A program made the translations under genes and the position numbers. The notes below the pieces were generated by a model. That model was given only the letters and a program-made list of their open reading frames with translations. It did not search any database and was not told the origin of the DNA. This document shows, piece after piece, positions 35,510 to 46,673 of a DNA stretch of 64,000 bases (position 1 is the stretch's first letter; every line of letters begins with the position of its first letter). Source of the stretch: Zanthoxylum bungeanum (taxonomy: Eukaryota > Streptophyta > Magnoliopsida > Sapindales > Rutaceae); assembly GCA_019454045.1 (NCBI GenBank), contig SKCR01035557.1:1-64000 (forward strand), read 5' to 3'.

Positions 35510-36040
35510 TGCTGCAGTGGACGTCGATCCTGGGACGCATCCCGATAACTGCAACCGACAACGGGGGCCTCGACCCTGGGACGCATCCTAATACCGCTGA
35601 CAATAGGGGCCTCGCCCTCAAACTGATGATGTAGTGAGCCCTCGACCCTGGGACGCATCCCGGAACTACAACTGATAACAGTGGCACCTCGACCCTGGGA
35701 CGCATGCCAAAACTGCTGACAATGTGGGCCTCGCCCTCAAACTGATGATGTAGTGGGCCCTCGACCCTGGGACGCATCCCGGAACTACAACTGATAACAG
35801 GGGCACCTCGACCCTAGGACGCATCCCAAAACTGTTGACAATGTGGGCCTCGCCCTCTAACTGATATGGGCCTCGTCCTCAACTGATATGGGCCTCGCCC
35901 TCAAACTGGTATAGGCCTCGCCCTCAAACTGATACTGATGTGGGCCTCGCCCCCTAACTGATGTTGCTGTGGGCCTCGCCCTGGGCTGATATGGGCCTCG
36001 CCCTCGATCTGATGCTGATGTGGACCTCGCCCCCATTATG
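35510..36040 (-). repeat. tandem repeats in A's 3' spacer
   Basis: Six recurrences of CTCGACCCTGGGACGCATCC (two with one base changed) between about 35526 and 35825, followed by about eight recurrences of GGGCCTCGCCCTCAAACTG. Variable repeats between integrase and LTR are common in Tat-lineage elements. Confidence 0.85.
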
Positions 36041-37065
36041 CCATACTCGGCGGAACTGCTATTGATACTGATATTATATTTCAACACTGTATTGCCTCTC
36101 ACGAGATAATCTTGATAGCTAGACATATTTTCGTCCCCAACGAATGCTTCGCATCAAAACCAGAGAATCTTCAAAGTACTCGATACGCTCATCTCCGATC
36201 GTCTGAATAAGTGATCTGAACTAGACTCCTAGTGTGTGTGTGTGCCAAGGCTCATTTGCAGCTTAATCCTTAAGTAGGCTGAGTCAGTGATTTCATTTTG
36301 GAGAATTGGACCAGTGGGTCTAACCAACCTGGATGTCTTGATCACATTCTATAATTACTTCGTTGTACTCAACATGATATTGTCTTCTTCTTTTCTCTCT
36401 TCTTTCTTTCATTTTGAACTTTTTTTTTTCTTTGACACGTCTACCCTTTAAGGTAGCATTTCTCCCCATGGTGGTCCTAATACTCACCCATGGGTAGCTT
36501 CACGCTTATCGGTTATAGGCGGTCTATTTTCTTTTCTTTTCATTGCAGAGACTTTTCTTGCTTCCAACCATATCATATATCGTAGCCTTAGCAAACCAAG
36601 GTGGACATCCAGGCGAACAGTCATTCGCCGATCCGTCATCTCTTCAACTAGTCATCTCGCCAACCACTCAGGCTTCCACTGTTGAGATCCCATAATCAAG
36701 TATCTGTGAGTCTTGCCGAGATCGATCCCTTCAGAGTACCGGACAAGAGCGCGTCTCGCACTTATCATTTCTGAGGTTTTCCCTTTCAGCATACAATGTC
36801 ATCACCGAACATATGCTTAATTATCAAAGACTTATCTCTTACTCTCATAATTTTTTTTTCACTCATCACATTACAATTCCTCCTTCCAACTTCTCTGTTG
36901 TGGATTGGCTCGTCTTTGCCGCTTTCTCTACTCTTCTTCGAAACCTGTGAAAATAAATAAACACAAAAGGATGCAAAATGTGTTATGTGTATGCATGCAT
37001 GCATGGATATTTCCTATCCCGTCGGGCTAGGTCTTCCGCCAGCTCTCTTGATGACTTGCTCAGTT
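36041..37065 (-). other. non-coding 3' spacer of element A
   Basis: No open frame of interest. There are pyrimidine-rich runs at 36378-36440 and a short ATGCATGCATGC run near 36990. It connects the integrase stop to the repeat array. Confidence 0.5.
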
Positions 37066-38920
37066 TTAGGCAAAATACAGCTTCAGTCTGTCAACATTAA
37101 TCGGCTCGGTGAACTCATTCCCTTCCAAGTCTGACAGTTTCACTGCTCCATTTCCCGTTACTTTTTGGACGATATAGGGTCCCTCCCAGTTTGGTCTGAG
37201 TTTTCCTCTCGGGTCTATTGTCGACGACATTGACTGCTTAAGCACCAAATCACCATTTTTGATCTTGGTAGGACGCACCTTCTTATTGAATGCTCGAGCC
37301 AACATTTTCTGGTATATCTGCATGTGATGTAAGGACTTCATCCTTTTCTCATCCATCAGTGCTAACTGTTCAAATCTCTGCGCGGCCCATTCATGTTCTG
37401 GTAACTCTGCTTCTGCTAATACCCTCATGGACCGTATCTCAACCTCCACTGGCAGTACTGCTTCCATTCCATAGACCAAAGAGTAAGGTGTGGCCCCTGT
37501 CGCCGTTCTCACCGATATTCTGTACCCCCACAAGGTATACGGTAGCTTGTCGGCCCAATCCCCGCAGTTCTCTGTCATTTTAGCCAGTATCATCTTTATC
37601 GTTTTGTTGGCTGCCTCGACTGCCCCATTTACCTGTGACCTGTAAGGTGATGACTTGTGATGGCCTATCCCGTACTTCTGTAGCATTACCTTTGTCTCTC
37701 TCTGAAACTGAACTCCGTTGTCTGTAACCACATGGTGCGGCATACCATACCGACAAATGAGGTTCCGAGCTATAAACTTTGCCATCTGCTTTGCGATAAC
37801 ATTGCGGAATGATTCGACTTCCACCCATTTTGAGAAGTAATCCACTGCCACTACTATAAAGCGATGCCCATTCGACGCATTTGGTCGAATTTCTCCGATC
37901 ATGTCAATCCCCCATGTTGAGAAAGGCCATGGTTTAGATAGCCCGTGCAACTCTGTGTGTGGCAGATGATTCAAGTTACCATGTACCTGACAATCATGAC
38001 AGTGCTTTACCATCTTCGCGCAGTCTGTCTCCATGGTCGACCAGTAAAACCCCTGTCTCACTATCTTGCGGGACAAGTTCAACTCATTCATGTGTGTCCC
38101 ACATACCCCGGCATGTACTTCTTCCATTATCTTCTGAGCTTCTTCTTTTCTCAAACATTTCAGCTGAATACCATTTGCTTGCCTCTTGTACAGCTCCCCT
38201 TTCAAAATCACATATTGGGAAGCTAGTTTCTGAATGGCTACCCTGTCTTTTCTGCCTGCTTCCTCCGGGAGTTCCCCGTGTTCCAAATACCTTTGAATAT
38301 CATGATACCACAGTTTACCATCGTCGATTTCCACTTCCAGAACTCTTTCTGTCTCATAAACGGGTCTGTTTGCTGTTGTCAGTACCAACGGTCTCATCAC
38401 TAACTTCTCCGGATTTTCCCAAGTTGCTGCAAGTGTGGCCAATGCATCTGCCATCTGATTCTCTTCTCGCGGCAAATGCTGAAACTTACAATCGGGGATA
38501 GCCTGTGCTAACTTTCTGAGGTGAAAAAGATAAGGTTTCAACCGTTCCTCTTTCAATTCCCATTCTCCTTTCATCTGTCGGATCACCAGCATCGAATCTC
38601 CATAGACCTCCACACTCTCAGCCTTCAAAGCTATCAATGCAGTCAACCCAAAAGCACATGCTTCATACTCGGCCTTATTGTTTGTTACTCCGAACGTCAA
38701 CCTCTTGGCCATAGGCAAAGTTTCTCCCTCGAGGGTCACTATCACAATCCCGATCCCGACCCCTTTGTAATTTAATACTCCTTCGAAGTACATCTTCCAT
38801 CCCTGAACTGCTATAGCTCGAATTTCTTCATCTGGGAATTCAAACTTACACTGATCCCCCTCAATTGGTCGCAATGCCAGGAACTCTGCTACTGCTCGCC
38901 TTTGATTACCTTGGAAGTGA
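37066..38920 (-). CDS. element A: second RNase H and integrase
   Basis: An open frame of about 600 codons. The N-terminal part (YFEGVLNYKGVGIGIVIV, NNKAEYEACAFGL, VYGDSMLVIRQMKGEW, HLPREENQMADALATLA) is an RNase H domain of the archaeal-like type. It is followed by an integrase zinc-binding segment (CGTHMNEL... HCHDCQVHG) and a DDE core with D in TWGIDMIGEI, D in VVTDNGVQF and E in NGAVEAANK. The C-terminal part (GDLVLKQSMSS, KLRPNWEGPYIVQKV) is the usual integrase tail. The protein would be part of the polyprotein and acts in RNA removal and DNA insertion. It is cut off from the upstream RNase H by element B. A one-base deletion just downstream of the B insertion point also breaks the frame (GEQ-stop instead of G-AVAEFL). 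Confidence 0.92.
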
Positions 38921-38925
38921 GGTAC
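38921..38925. other. target duplication of B, left copy (GGTAC)
   Basis: GGTAC here is repeated at 46669-46673 on the far side of element B. Removing B and one copy restores continuous RNase H sequence of element A at this point. Confidence 0.88.
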
Positions 38926-39744
38926 TGACCGGCGTAATCACACGCGTATAACGCAAGTGCACGTATCGTTCAAGTAATATAAAAATATCGATCCCACGAG
39001 GACTTAATTCCTACTGTTGTTATTAATTGTTGATACTATTTATTTACATGTATCTAATTGTATGGAGAAAAAAATTGATTGCTTTGGTTGGTTGAATGTG
39101 GAATTGCTTAATTAAAATAAAAATAAAATAAACAAAAGAAAATACTAAGGAAAATTACAAAAGACTTAAAAGATCTAGGGTCGTGACTCCACACAATACT
39201 GTTAAAAAGATGAATTGATTCTCTTATTTATGTGTATTAATTCAGTTTGCTAACCTGGAACACGAAAATATGCAAAAGCCTCTTCCGATGGTCAGACGCA
39301 AATACCCAGTATAACCCAATTGAACCATATTCCTATGTCAACCACATCACCCTGGATTCATTAAGTTTAAGTTCCAATTATGGCTACCCACGCCCGACAT
39401 GTATATTCCTATCCTGTAAGGAAATCTATTAAATGATTATCTATCCTCAAGGAAGATCGTGAGCTATTAAGTCTAAGGCTGAAACCTAAAATCCCTATGT
39501 CTAGTTCATTTTAGATTTACCACATCAATCCTATTGGTGATCAGGCAACATGAAGCATTAAGACTAAGACTTAATAAACAACCTAAAGAATTACCCATAA
39601 AAAGAAAAATCAATTATTAAGTGTGGATATTGTGTTTTATCACTTCCCTAGAATGAAAATAAAATGCTGGGGTTAGGGGATCCACTTTTACTATTTATAA
39701 TTTAGAAATATCCCTTACTATAATATAAAATTTTACGGTGATAG

Positions 39745-39930
39745 CCAACCAGCCATGTAGGCGGTATTCCTTATTAAGTCAGATTTAAATTAAGTCCAAC
39801 CAGCCATAAATGTGGTATTATTATTTGTTCATAAACCAACCATATAGGCGGTAATTATCTGTCACCTAAAGACCAGCCATATAGGCGGTGCCACATTATG
39901 CCAAATAAATAAAACCAGCCATTAAGGCGG
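39745..39930 (-). repeat. five GGCGGTA/ACCAGCC repeats in LTR B
   Basis: Five copies of ACCAGCCATATAGGCGGTA-like words spaced 30-50 bp apart; the same motif appears in inverse orientation in element C's LTRs (51215-51415, 61615-61815). Conservation between otherwise diverged LTRs hints at a functional element. Confidence 0.8.
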
Positions 39931-40249
39931 TAATTCCTTTTAGTGAATAATAAATTTTATATTATAATTAAGAGAGATTAATCTAAATTAAAATATTAAA
40001 AGCTTCACCCTTCCCCAAGTGGAAAATTAACTACTGAACATAAAAAAAGAAAGGAGAAGAAGAAGAGAACTACTAATATTACTGAAAATAAAAATGCATA
40101 AATTAAATACTTAAAATAAATACAAACAAGATGCAATCCTTAAATTCCTTACAAAACCTAAGGAAAGCATGAGAATTACAAATGAAATGGCTTGGTATTT
40201 ATAGAAAAACCTAAAGGCTTCCACCAATCTCTCCACCGATTGCTCCACG

Positions 40250-40365
40250 AATTGCTCCACCAAACACTCCACCAAACATGCCACAAGACATGGCATCAAA
40301 CATGGCACCAAACATGGAACCAAACATGGCATCAAACATGGCACCAAACATGCAAGCATGTTTGG
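40250..40365 (-). repeat. CATGGCACCAAA tandem array in LTR B
   Basis: About eight 10-12-bp units (AACATGGCACCA, AACATGGCATCA) ending in an AACATGCAAGCATGTTT palindrome. It lies in the U3 part of the LTR, upstream in transcription sense. It is shorter in the other LTR (46130-46200). Confidence 0.82.
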
Positions 40366-40837
40366 TGGAAGTTTGACAATTTTTATTTTTTTTATTTTAT
40401 TAATTTTATTTTATATTTTGTAAATGACTATAGTAATTACACAAAATATACTGTATTGTTCATCAATTTCGGCCATGAAAAATTCAGAATTCGAAATTAT
40501 TTTGACTTTCAAAGTTGTAGATCTTCGAGTCTTCTTTAATCTGCAACTTGAATCAGCTCAATCGGACATCGGAAGAAAAAGTTATGGCCAAAATACGAAA
40601 ATTGCGCAAAATTGGAAATTTTGACTGCACTTCGTGACGCGTACAGTAAAATTTCATTTTTGACCATTTTTCCTCCGGATTTCATTGTTTTAGCCCCGAG
40701 TTGATTCCATTAAGTCCTAATATTATTTTTATCTACAAAATATACAAAAACACATCAAAACGTTCATAAAACTCGAGAAACTATACAAAATATTAGGTTA
40801 AATGAGTTGGAAATAATGATATAATTACCACTCATCA

Positions 40838-40850
40838 CACCCCCAAACCT
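40838..40850 (-). other. polypurine tract of element B
   Basis: On the minus strand this reads AGGTTTGGGGGTG directly before LTR start TGATGAG. Element C has the same tract at 60546-60558. Confidence 0.8.
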
Positions 40851-41394
40851 AACATTTTGCTAATCCTCGAGCAAAACAGAAAATAAAATAACAAAAATAA
40901 AATTAATTAAGCCACTTTCGTAGGGATCACGGTTGCATTTAGCGTATGCAACAAGCCTTTAAACCCCTAGGTGTCCCTAGTGGACGAGTTGTAGTCTCGT
41001 GAGGGTTTACAGTAATGATACCCACAAACATTTTACAAAAGTAAAAAGGTAGTGAAACTAATGCACACAAAATCAAAAAGTCAAGAGAAAATAGAATAAA
41101 GAAGTCAGTGACTAATCAAGTGAAATTTCTATTACAAGTTAGTAGTTGTTTTCTTTCTTTTTAAACTATCGAATAAGAAAATTCTCCATATATACAGCCA
41201 ACAAAATATTAATCAACTCATTTTTTTCCCACAACAGTCACAAGTGTAGTTGATAAGAGAGCAATATTTTTGTCCTAAAGTTTTATCAGATTTCACACCT
41301 TTTATAGCAATGGAATAATTTTTCTATTTTTTTGATTTTTTTTTATTTTTTCTTTCTTTTTCTGATTTTATTTTTTTTATTTATATACAATATC

Positions 41395-41640
41395 TTCCGT
41401 CTATGTAGCGAGCTTTGGGTCGGTGGCTCCCAAACCAGTTGGCTTTAGGGCACCGGGTGTTAAGACACCCATACAGACTTAATTACTCAGACTTCAGATA
41501 TATATATATTTTTTGCAACATCTTTGATCCATGTAGCGAGCTTTGGGCCAGTGACTCCCAAACCAGTTGGTTTTAGGGCACTAGGTGTTAAAACACCCCT
41601 ACGGACTTAATAACTCGGATCTCATATATTTTTTTTCACT
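41395..41640 (-). repeat. duplicated 3' block of element B
   Basis: Two copies of a unit of about 110 bp containing AACCAGTTGGTTTTAGGGCA and GTTAAGACACCC. The same pair is present at 59791-60020 in element C. The unit is non-coding and lies between the LOG-like cargo and the polypurine tract. Confidence 0.85.
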
Positions 41641-42197
41641 CTTTTTTTTTCTCTTTTTTTTAACTCCATTGCCATTTATAGATGCTTCCTCCAATTAAAC
41701 TATAACACTGAATATTACAAACTTTTCAATTACAACTCATGTCCGTATGTTACTATGCATATTGATAATACCTGCCAACTGAGTATATAAAGATTCATTT
41801 TAGTCAGTTTTATGGAGAATTCACAAATTAGATAATTTAAAAGGAAATAAACAAAAAGTAACTTATTTCAAAAAAGGGTTTGAGATAAGTATCAGGAGTG
41901 GAAACTCCTTGCACAACTATCTTTCACCAATTTTACCTTTTTAGTCAAAATAAAAACACAAAAACGTAAAATATTTTGTAATTTTTGAAAAAATTTCAAT
42001 TTTTTTTTTGTATTTTACGAAAAAAAATTGGACTAAAAATAAAATAAGAAAAACAAGATACGAATTAACTATTCCCCTCCCCCAAACCTAAATGAGACAT
42101 TGTCCCCAATGTCTTAAACAGTAAAAAAAGAGTTTAGAAAATCGTACCTGGTTAGTTGAAATACGGAAAACTAAAGGTTCAGATCCAGATTTATCTT

Positions 42198-42824
42198 TCA
42201 CTTTTTACCACGATCATCCTCAGACCATTTAATTTTAGAAAGGACAGGGTCAATTTGTGGTTCAAATGCCAAGATTTGGTTGAGTAAATCCCGGGCAGTT
42301 CTGGCTGTGAAGAGGAGTTCGTTCATAGGTTTTGTTACGAACCCATTTCTCCGGTTGTCATCAAGAAACACACAAAGAAAATCATAAAATCTCTCAACGT
42401 TAAACAATCCAAGCGTTTCTGGTGTATGTTCAGGTTCGCCCAAGATAGCGCTATAAAAATTTCCTCCAATGTGCCCAAGCCTCCTGGTAGAGCAATAAAA
42501 GCATCTGCATGGTTAATTCATTTCCACTAGTCGCTTTGACATTCCTGGCACGAGCAATTCCTCTCCGTTTGATGGTCCTATCAGATTCGCCTCCGCCAAA
42601 GGTTTTGGGATGATTCCCAAAACTGGACTGCCCCCGTCATGTACAGCCTTTGAAACAATTCCCATCAGTCCAAGATTGCCTCCGCCGTAGATCAAGTGCA
42701 TATTCCGTTCAGCAATGACTCGACCCAATTCATGTGCTGCCTCTATGTATTGTGGTTTAGTACCAACACTGGTACCGCAAAATACACAAATGGTTTCAAC
42801 TCATCTTCTTGAAGTGGCTTCCAT
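42198..42824 (-). pseudogene. LOG-like phosphoribohydrolase carried by element B
   Basis: Two frames together resemble LOG, the enzyme that releases active cytokinin bases from their riboside monophosphates. The first part contains RNMHLIYGGGNLGLMGIVSK and PVLGIIPKPLAEANL; the second contains [17 protein letters not shown] and ends WSEDDRGKK. The region between encodes a [13 protein letters not shown] signature in a shifted frame. A TGA at codon 8 (42801-42803, CGA in element C) and a one-base insertion near 42510 disable it. It has no introns. Family length is about 215 residues, which this matches. It lies in the same position relative to the LTR as in element C. Confidence 0.87.
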
Positions 42825-43059
42825 TTTTTTATGTATTTCTTTCTCAAATCTGGATGCCTTCATAAATGCAATGATGAGTTGAATTTATAGTACCTGAAAA
42901 TGGTGAGTAATAATAGCACTAGTATTTTCCACATGACGATTGTTAGCTAGACAACAAAAGAAATTATGAAATGTCAAAAATTTTGGATCCTGTCTACGAA
43001 AATAAAAGAAAATAACAAAAGAAAAGCAAATCAAAGCAATAATTAAGGCAACAGAATTG

Positions 43060-43322
43060 TGTACTCAATACTCCACTCGCTTGGTATAAATTCATTAGGA
43101 TGCGTCTCAAGAATTCATTCCTTACTCAGCCATCTCTAATGATTTAGCTATTCTCTTTGCGATCACCAAAACACCATTCATTCTATCTTAAAATGCTCCA
43201 TTTGTGCTTTTACCTGAAATACTAACACACAAAATTAAAAAGTTCATAAAAAATGTATACACAAAATATGAAAACATAAATTACAACAAATTGCATGGGT
43301 TGCCTCCCTGCTAGCGCTAAAT
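43060..43322 (-). pseudogene. vestige of the second cargo ORF in element B
   Basis: The minus strand keeps short matches to element C's ORF at 57799-58365, such as CATTAGAGATGGCT, GAGTAAGGA and TTGAGACGCATCC, in the right order. The rest has been deleted. The GGGAGGCAACCCATGCAA motif at 43293-43314 precedes it, as in C. Confidence 0.7.
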
Positions 43323-43359
43323 TTTCCGTCTTCAGCCAGATGTGATTGAAATCTTTCTG

Positions 43360-44652
43360 TCAAGGAGGTTTCAGCGTCATTTTGGATGTCTGATTAAAGA
43401 CAATCCTGTGAGCGTTGCTTTTGAAGGGTCTCTTCCAACGGTGAGGTGGCAAAAAGAATTTTTTCAAAGTCGGTACTTGTGCCACCTTCTTAAACTTTGT
43501 TGCTCCAGCAGTTCCTGAAAATAAAGAAAGAAAATCAGGAGGTCTCGTATGGTGCTTGACTTGGAACGGGATTTCCATTCTGTCAAGTTTCTGGGTGATG
43601 TCTTTGATTTGTATTCCCCAAAATAATGATGTTTCTCTTGAATGCACTGGATCTTCAATAAGTTCAGACATATGCTCCTCCATTTGCTCTGGTTCTTGCT
43701 CCACCTTTTCTTCACAGATGTATTCTAGGATTTTCGCGTTATGTTCTTCATCTGTCATCTGTGAAATGCATGCTCCATAATTATCTGCTTGAAGATGAAA
43801 AGATGTGTCTGACATTAGGTCTTCATCCTCTAATTCGACTGGAATGACTGGTTCAGGTAGACCTTCATCAAACATCATGGTAAAACATGCTCCAAGATCT
43901 TCATTTTGAGGATTGAAAGTTTGATCCTCCGTTGTTGGTGCAGTTGGTACAAATAGATCAGCTTCATCCTCGTCAGTATCTGAATAATAAAAATCAAATA
44001 GAGACTTTGCTGGTTTGTGCTCCTGAACTGATACCTCTGGTTGTTGATACTGCTCAGCCTCATCTTCTAAAGTGTCATTCTGAACTGATTGGTACTCGAA
44101 GGCTTCATCAATGTCATCTGAAAATGGTTCTTGAGGTATGTAGCTCTGATTTTCTGTTAATTGTCTTATTTGATCTGTCATTCTCTGTATGGATTCTGAT
44201 TGTCTCTGGATACTTTCAAGTTGGTTATGGTATGTTTCAAGCATTGTATCCAACTTCTCATCTCTTTTCTTGAACCAATCTTTGAGCATGTTCATCAATT
44301 GTTCTTCCTCTGATGGTTTTCTGGTTGTTGATGAAGATTATAGGTAGATGGTGGATAAGATGGAAAATGGCTCTGTGAAATGTGATGGCTCTTCATACCA
44401 TGAAGGATTTTGATAGCTCTGCCACCCTGAATTGTAGTTATACTCGCAATAATCGCTTGGGTGGTTACCATTACATATGTCACATCTCCACATTGTGTTC
44501 TGTTGAGCAAATGTAGTATTGCTTGGTTCTGGCATCCAGTGATAGTTATTGGGCTGTACAACAGGCCTCAGAAAACCGGACTGTTGCTCCCAAAATTGGG
44601 GTGTATCTTCTTGTAAGGCTCGTAATCTCTCAATCTCCCAGTAGTGTTCCAT
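43360..44652 (-). CDS. element B: gag-derived reading frames
   Basis: The upstream frame (44338-44652) holds a zinc knuckle-like CDICNGNHPSDYC and Trp/Tyr/Asn-rich sequence. The downstream frame (43360-44298) starts with a coiled-coil-like segment (about residues 1-50, LESIQRQSESIQRMTDQIRQ), then an acidic stretch with two ACI/ACF..M..E motifs, and a basic C-terminal tail. The second motif (YGACISQMTDEE) matches TLEACITNMTDSE in element C's gag-pol linker (54600-54640). The two frames are offset by a short frameshift near 44300-44340. The product would be a shortened gag-like protein with no enzymes. Whether it is made is unknown. Confidence 0.65.
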
Positions 44653-44764
44653 TGTTCAACCACCTGAAAATAAAAGAAAGAAATAAAAATTACAGATAAT
44701 AATAAAGAAAATTAGATACAAGTAAATTAGATAGCTTCAAAATTAATAACTCAAGAAATATAAG

Positions 44765-44782
44765 TCCCCGGCAACGGCGCCA
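44765..44782 (-). other. primer binding site of element B (tRNA-Asp)
   Basis: Plus-strand TCCCCGGCAACGGCGCCA is the 3' end of plant tRNA-Asp as I know it, so the minus-strand RNA is complementary to it over 18 bases. It lies six bases inside the 5' LTR. This primer is typical of Athila-lineage elements. Confidence 0.88.
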
Positions 44783-44788
44783 AAAACT

Positions 44789-46668
44789 TGACGGGCGTAA
44801 TCACACGCGTATAACGCAAGCGCACGTATCGTTCAAGTAGTATAAAAATATCGATCCCACGAGGACTTAATTCCTACTGTTGTTATTAATTGTTGATACT
44901 ATTTATTTACAAGTATCTAATTGTAGGGAGAAGGGAATTGATTGCTTTGGTTGGTTGAATGTGAAATTGCTTAATTAAAATAAAAATAAAATAAACAAAA
45001 GAAAATACTAAGGAAAATTACAAAAGACTCAAAAGATCTAGGGTCGTGACTCCACACAATACTGTTAAAAAGATGAATTGATTCTCTTATTTATGTGTAC
45101 TAATTCAGTTTGCTAACCTGGAACACGAAAATATGCAAAAGCCTCTTCCGATGGTCAGACGCAAATACCCAGTATAACCCAATTGAACCATATTCATATG
45201 TCAACCACATCACCCTGGATTCATTAAGTTTAAGTTCCAATTATGGCTACCCACGCCCGACAGGTATATTCATATCCTGTAAGGAAATCTATTAAATGGT
45301 TATCTATCCTCAAGGAAGATCGTGAGCTATTAAGTCTAAGGCTGAAACCTAAATCCCTATGTCTAGTTCATTTTAGATTTACCACATCAATCTTATTGGT
45401 GATCAGGCAACATGAAGCATTAAGACTAAGACTTAATAAACAACCTAAAGAATTACCCATAAAAAGAAAAATCAATTATTAAGTGTGGATATTGTGTTTT
45501 ATCACTTCCCTAGAATGAAAATAAAATGCTGGGGTTAGGGGATCCACTTTTACTATTTATAATTTAGAAATCTCCCTTACTATAATATAGAATTTTACGG
45601 TGATAGCCAACCAACCATGTAGGCAGTATTCCTTATTAAGTCAGATTTAAATTAAGTCCAACCAGCCATAAAGGCGGTATTATTATTTGTTCATAAACCA
45701 GCCATATAGGCGGTAATTATCTGTCACCTAAAGACCAGCCATATAGGCGGTGCCACATTATGCCAAATAAATAAAACCAGCCATTAAGGCGGTAATTCCT
45801 TTTAGTGAATAATAAATTTTATATTATAATTAAGGAAGATTAATCTAAATTAAAATATTAAAAGCTTCACCCTTCCCCCAGCGGAAAATTAACTACTGAA
45901 CATAAAAAAAGAAAGGAGAAGAAGAAGAGAACTACTACTATTACTGAAAATAAAAATGCATAAATTAAATACTTAAAATAAATACAAACAAGATGCAATC
46001 CTTAAATTCCTTACAAAAACCTAAGGAAAACATGAGAATTACAAATGAAATGGCTTGATATTTATAGAAAAACCTAAAGGCTTCCACCAATCTCTCCACC
46101 GATTGCTCCATGAATTGCTCCACAAAACACTCCACCAAACATGCCACAAGACATGGCATCAATCATGGCACCAAATATGGCACCAAACATGCAAGCATGT
46201 TTGGTGGAAGTTTGACAATTTTTATTTTTTTTATTTTATTAATTTTATTTTATATTTTGTAAATGACTATCGTAATTACACAAAATATACTGTATTGTTC
46301 ATCAATTTCGGCCATGAAAACTTCAGAATTCGAAATTATTTTGACTTTCAGATCTTCGAGTCTTCTTTAATCTGTAACTTGAATCAGCTCAATCAGACAT
46401 CGGAAGAAAAAGTTATGGCCAAAATACGAAAATTGCGCAAAATTGGAAATTTTGACTGCACTTCGTGACGCGTACAGTAAAATTTCATTTTTAACCATTT
46501 TTCCTCCAGATTTCATTGTTTTAGCCCCGAGTTGATTCCATTAAGTCCTAATATTATTTTTATCTGCAAAATATACAAAAACACATCAAAACGTTCATAA
46601 AACTCGAGAAACTATACAAAATATTAGGTTAAATGAGTGTGAAATAATGATATAATTACCACTCATCG
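44789..46668 (-). repeat. 5' LTR of element B
   Basis: 1880 bp, starting TGACGGGCGTAATC and ending CCACTCATCG, so the last base differs from the canonical CA end of the other copy. It differs from the 3' LTR by point changes, a shorter CATGGCACC array and a few small deletions. Confidence 0.92.
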
Positions 46669-46673
46669 GGTAC
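46669..46673. other. target duplication of B, right copy (GGTAC)
   Basis: Matches 38921-38925. It separates B's LTR from the RNase H sequence of element A. Confidence 0.88.

Larger units (their letters stand above)
38926..40837 (-). repeat. 3' LTR of element B
   Basis: 1912 bp, over 95% like the other LTR by eye. It starts TGACCGGCGTAATC and ends CCACTCATCA on the plus strand. It contains five ACCAGCC(A)TATAGGCGGT-like repeats (39745-39930) and a 12-bp tandem array at 40270-40360. Confidence 0.92.
38926..46668 (-). mobile_element. element B: non-autonomous Athila-like element
   Basis: Complete element with LTRs (38926-40837 and 44789-46668), a GGTAC target duplication, a primer site matching tRNA-Asp, and a polypurine tract. 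The internal 3.95 kb holds gag-derived reading frames, a vestige of a second ORF and a LOG-like pseudogene, but no protease, reverse transcriptase, RNase H or integrase. LTR ends (TGATGAGTGG...) and 3' motifs are shared with element C, so C's family presumably supplied the enzymes. Confidence 0.9.

Noticed and set aside
35430..36126. Minus-strand frames with RPRVEGPL-type repeats
   Set aside because: They follow the tandem array in the 3' spacer of element A; there is no start context or non-repeat domain.
37290..38775. Plus-strand frames opposite the integrase
   Set aside because: They are antisense shadows of the integrase and RNase H coding sequence, with no recognisable domains.
40192..40539. 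Frame with HQTWHQTWHQT repeats
   Set aside because: Translation of the CATGGCACC array in LTR B; its counterpart at 46055-46468 differs by unit number.
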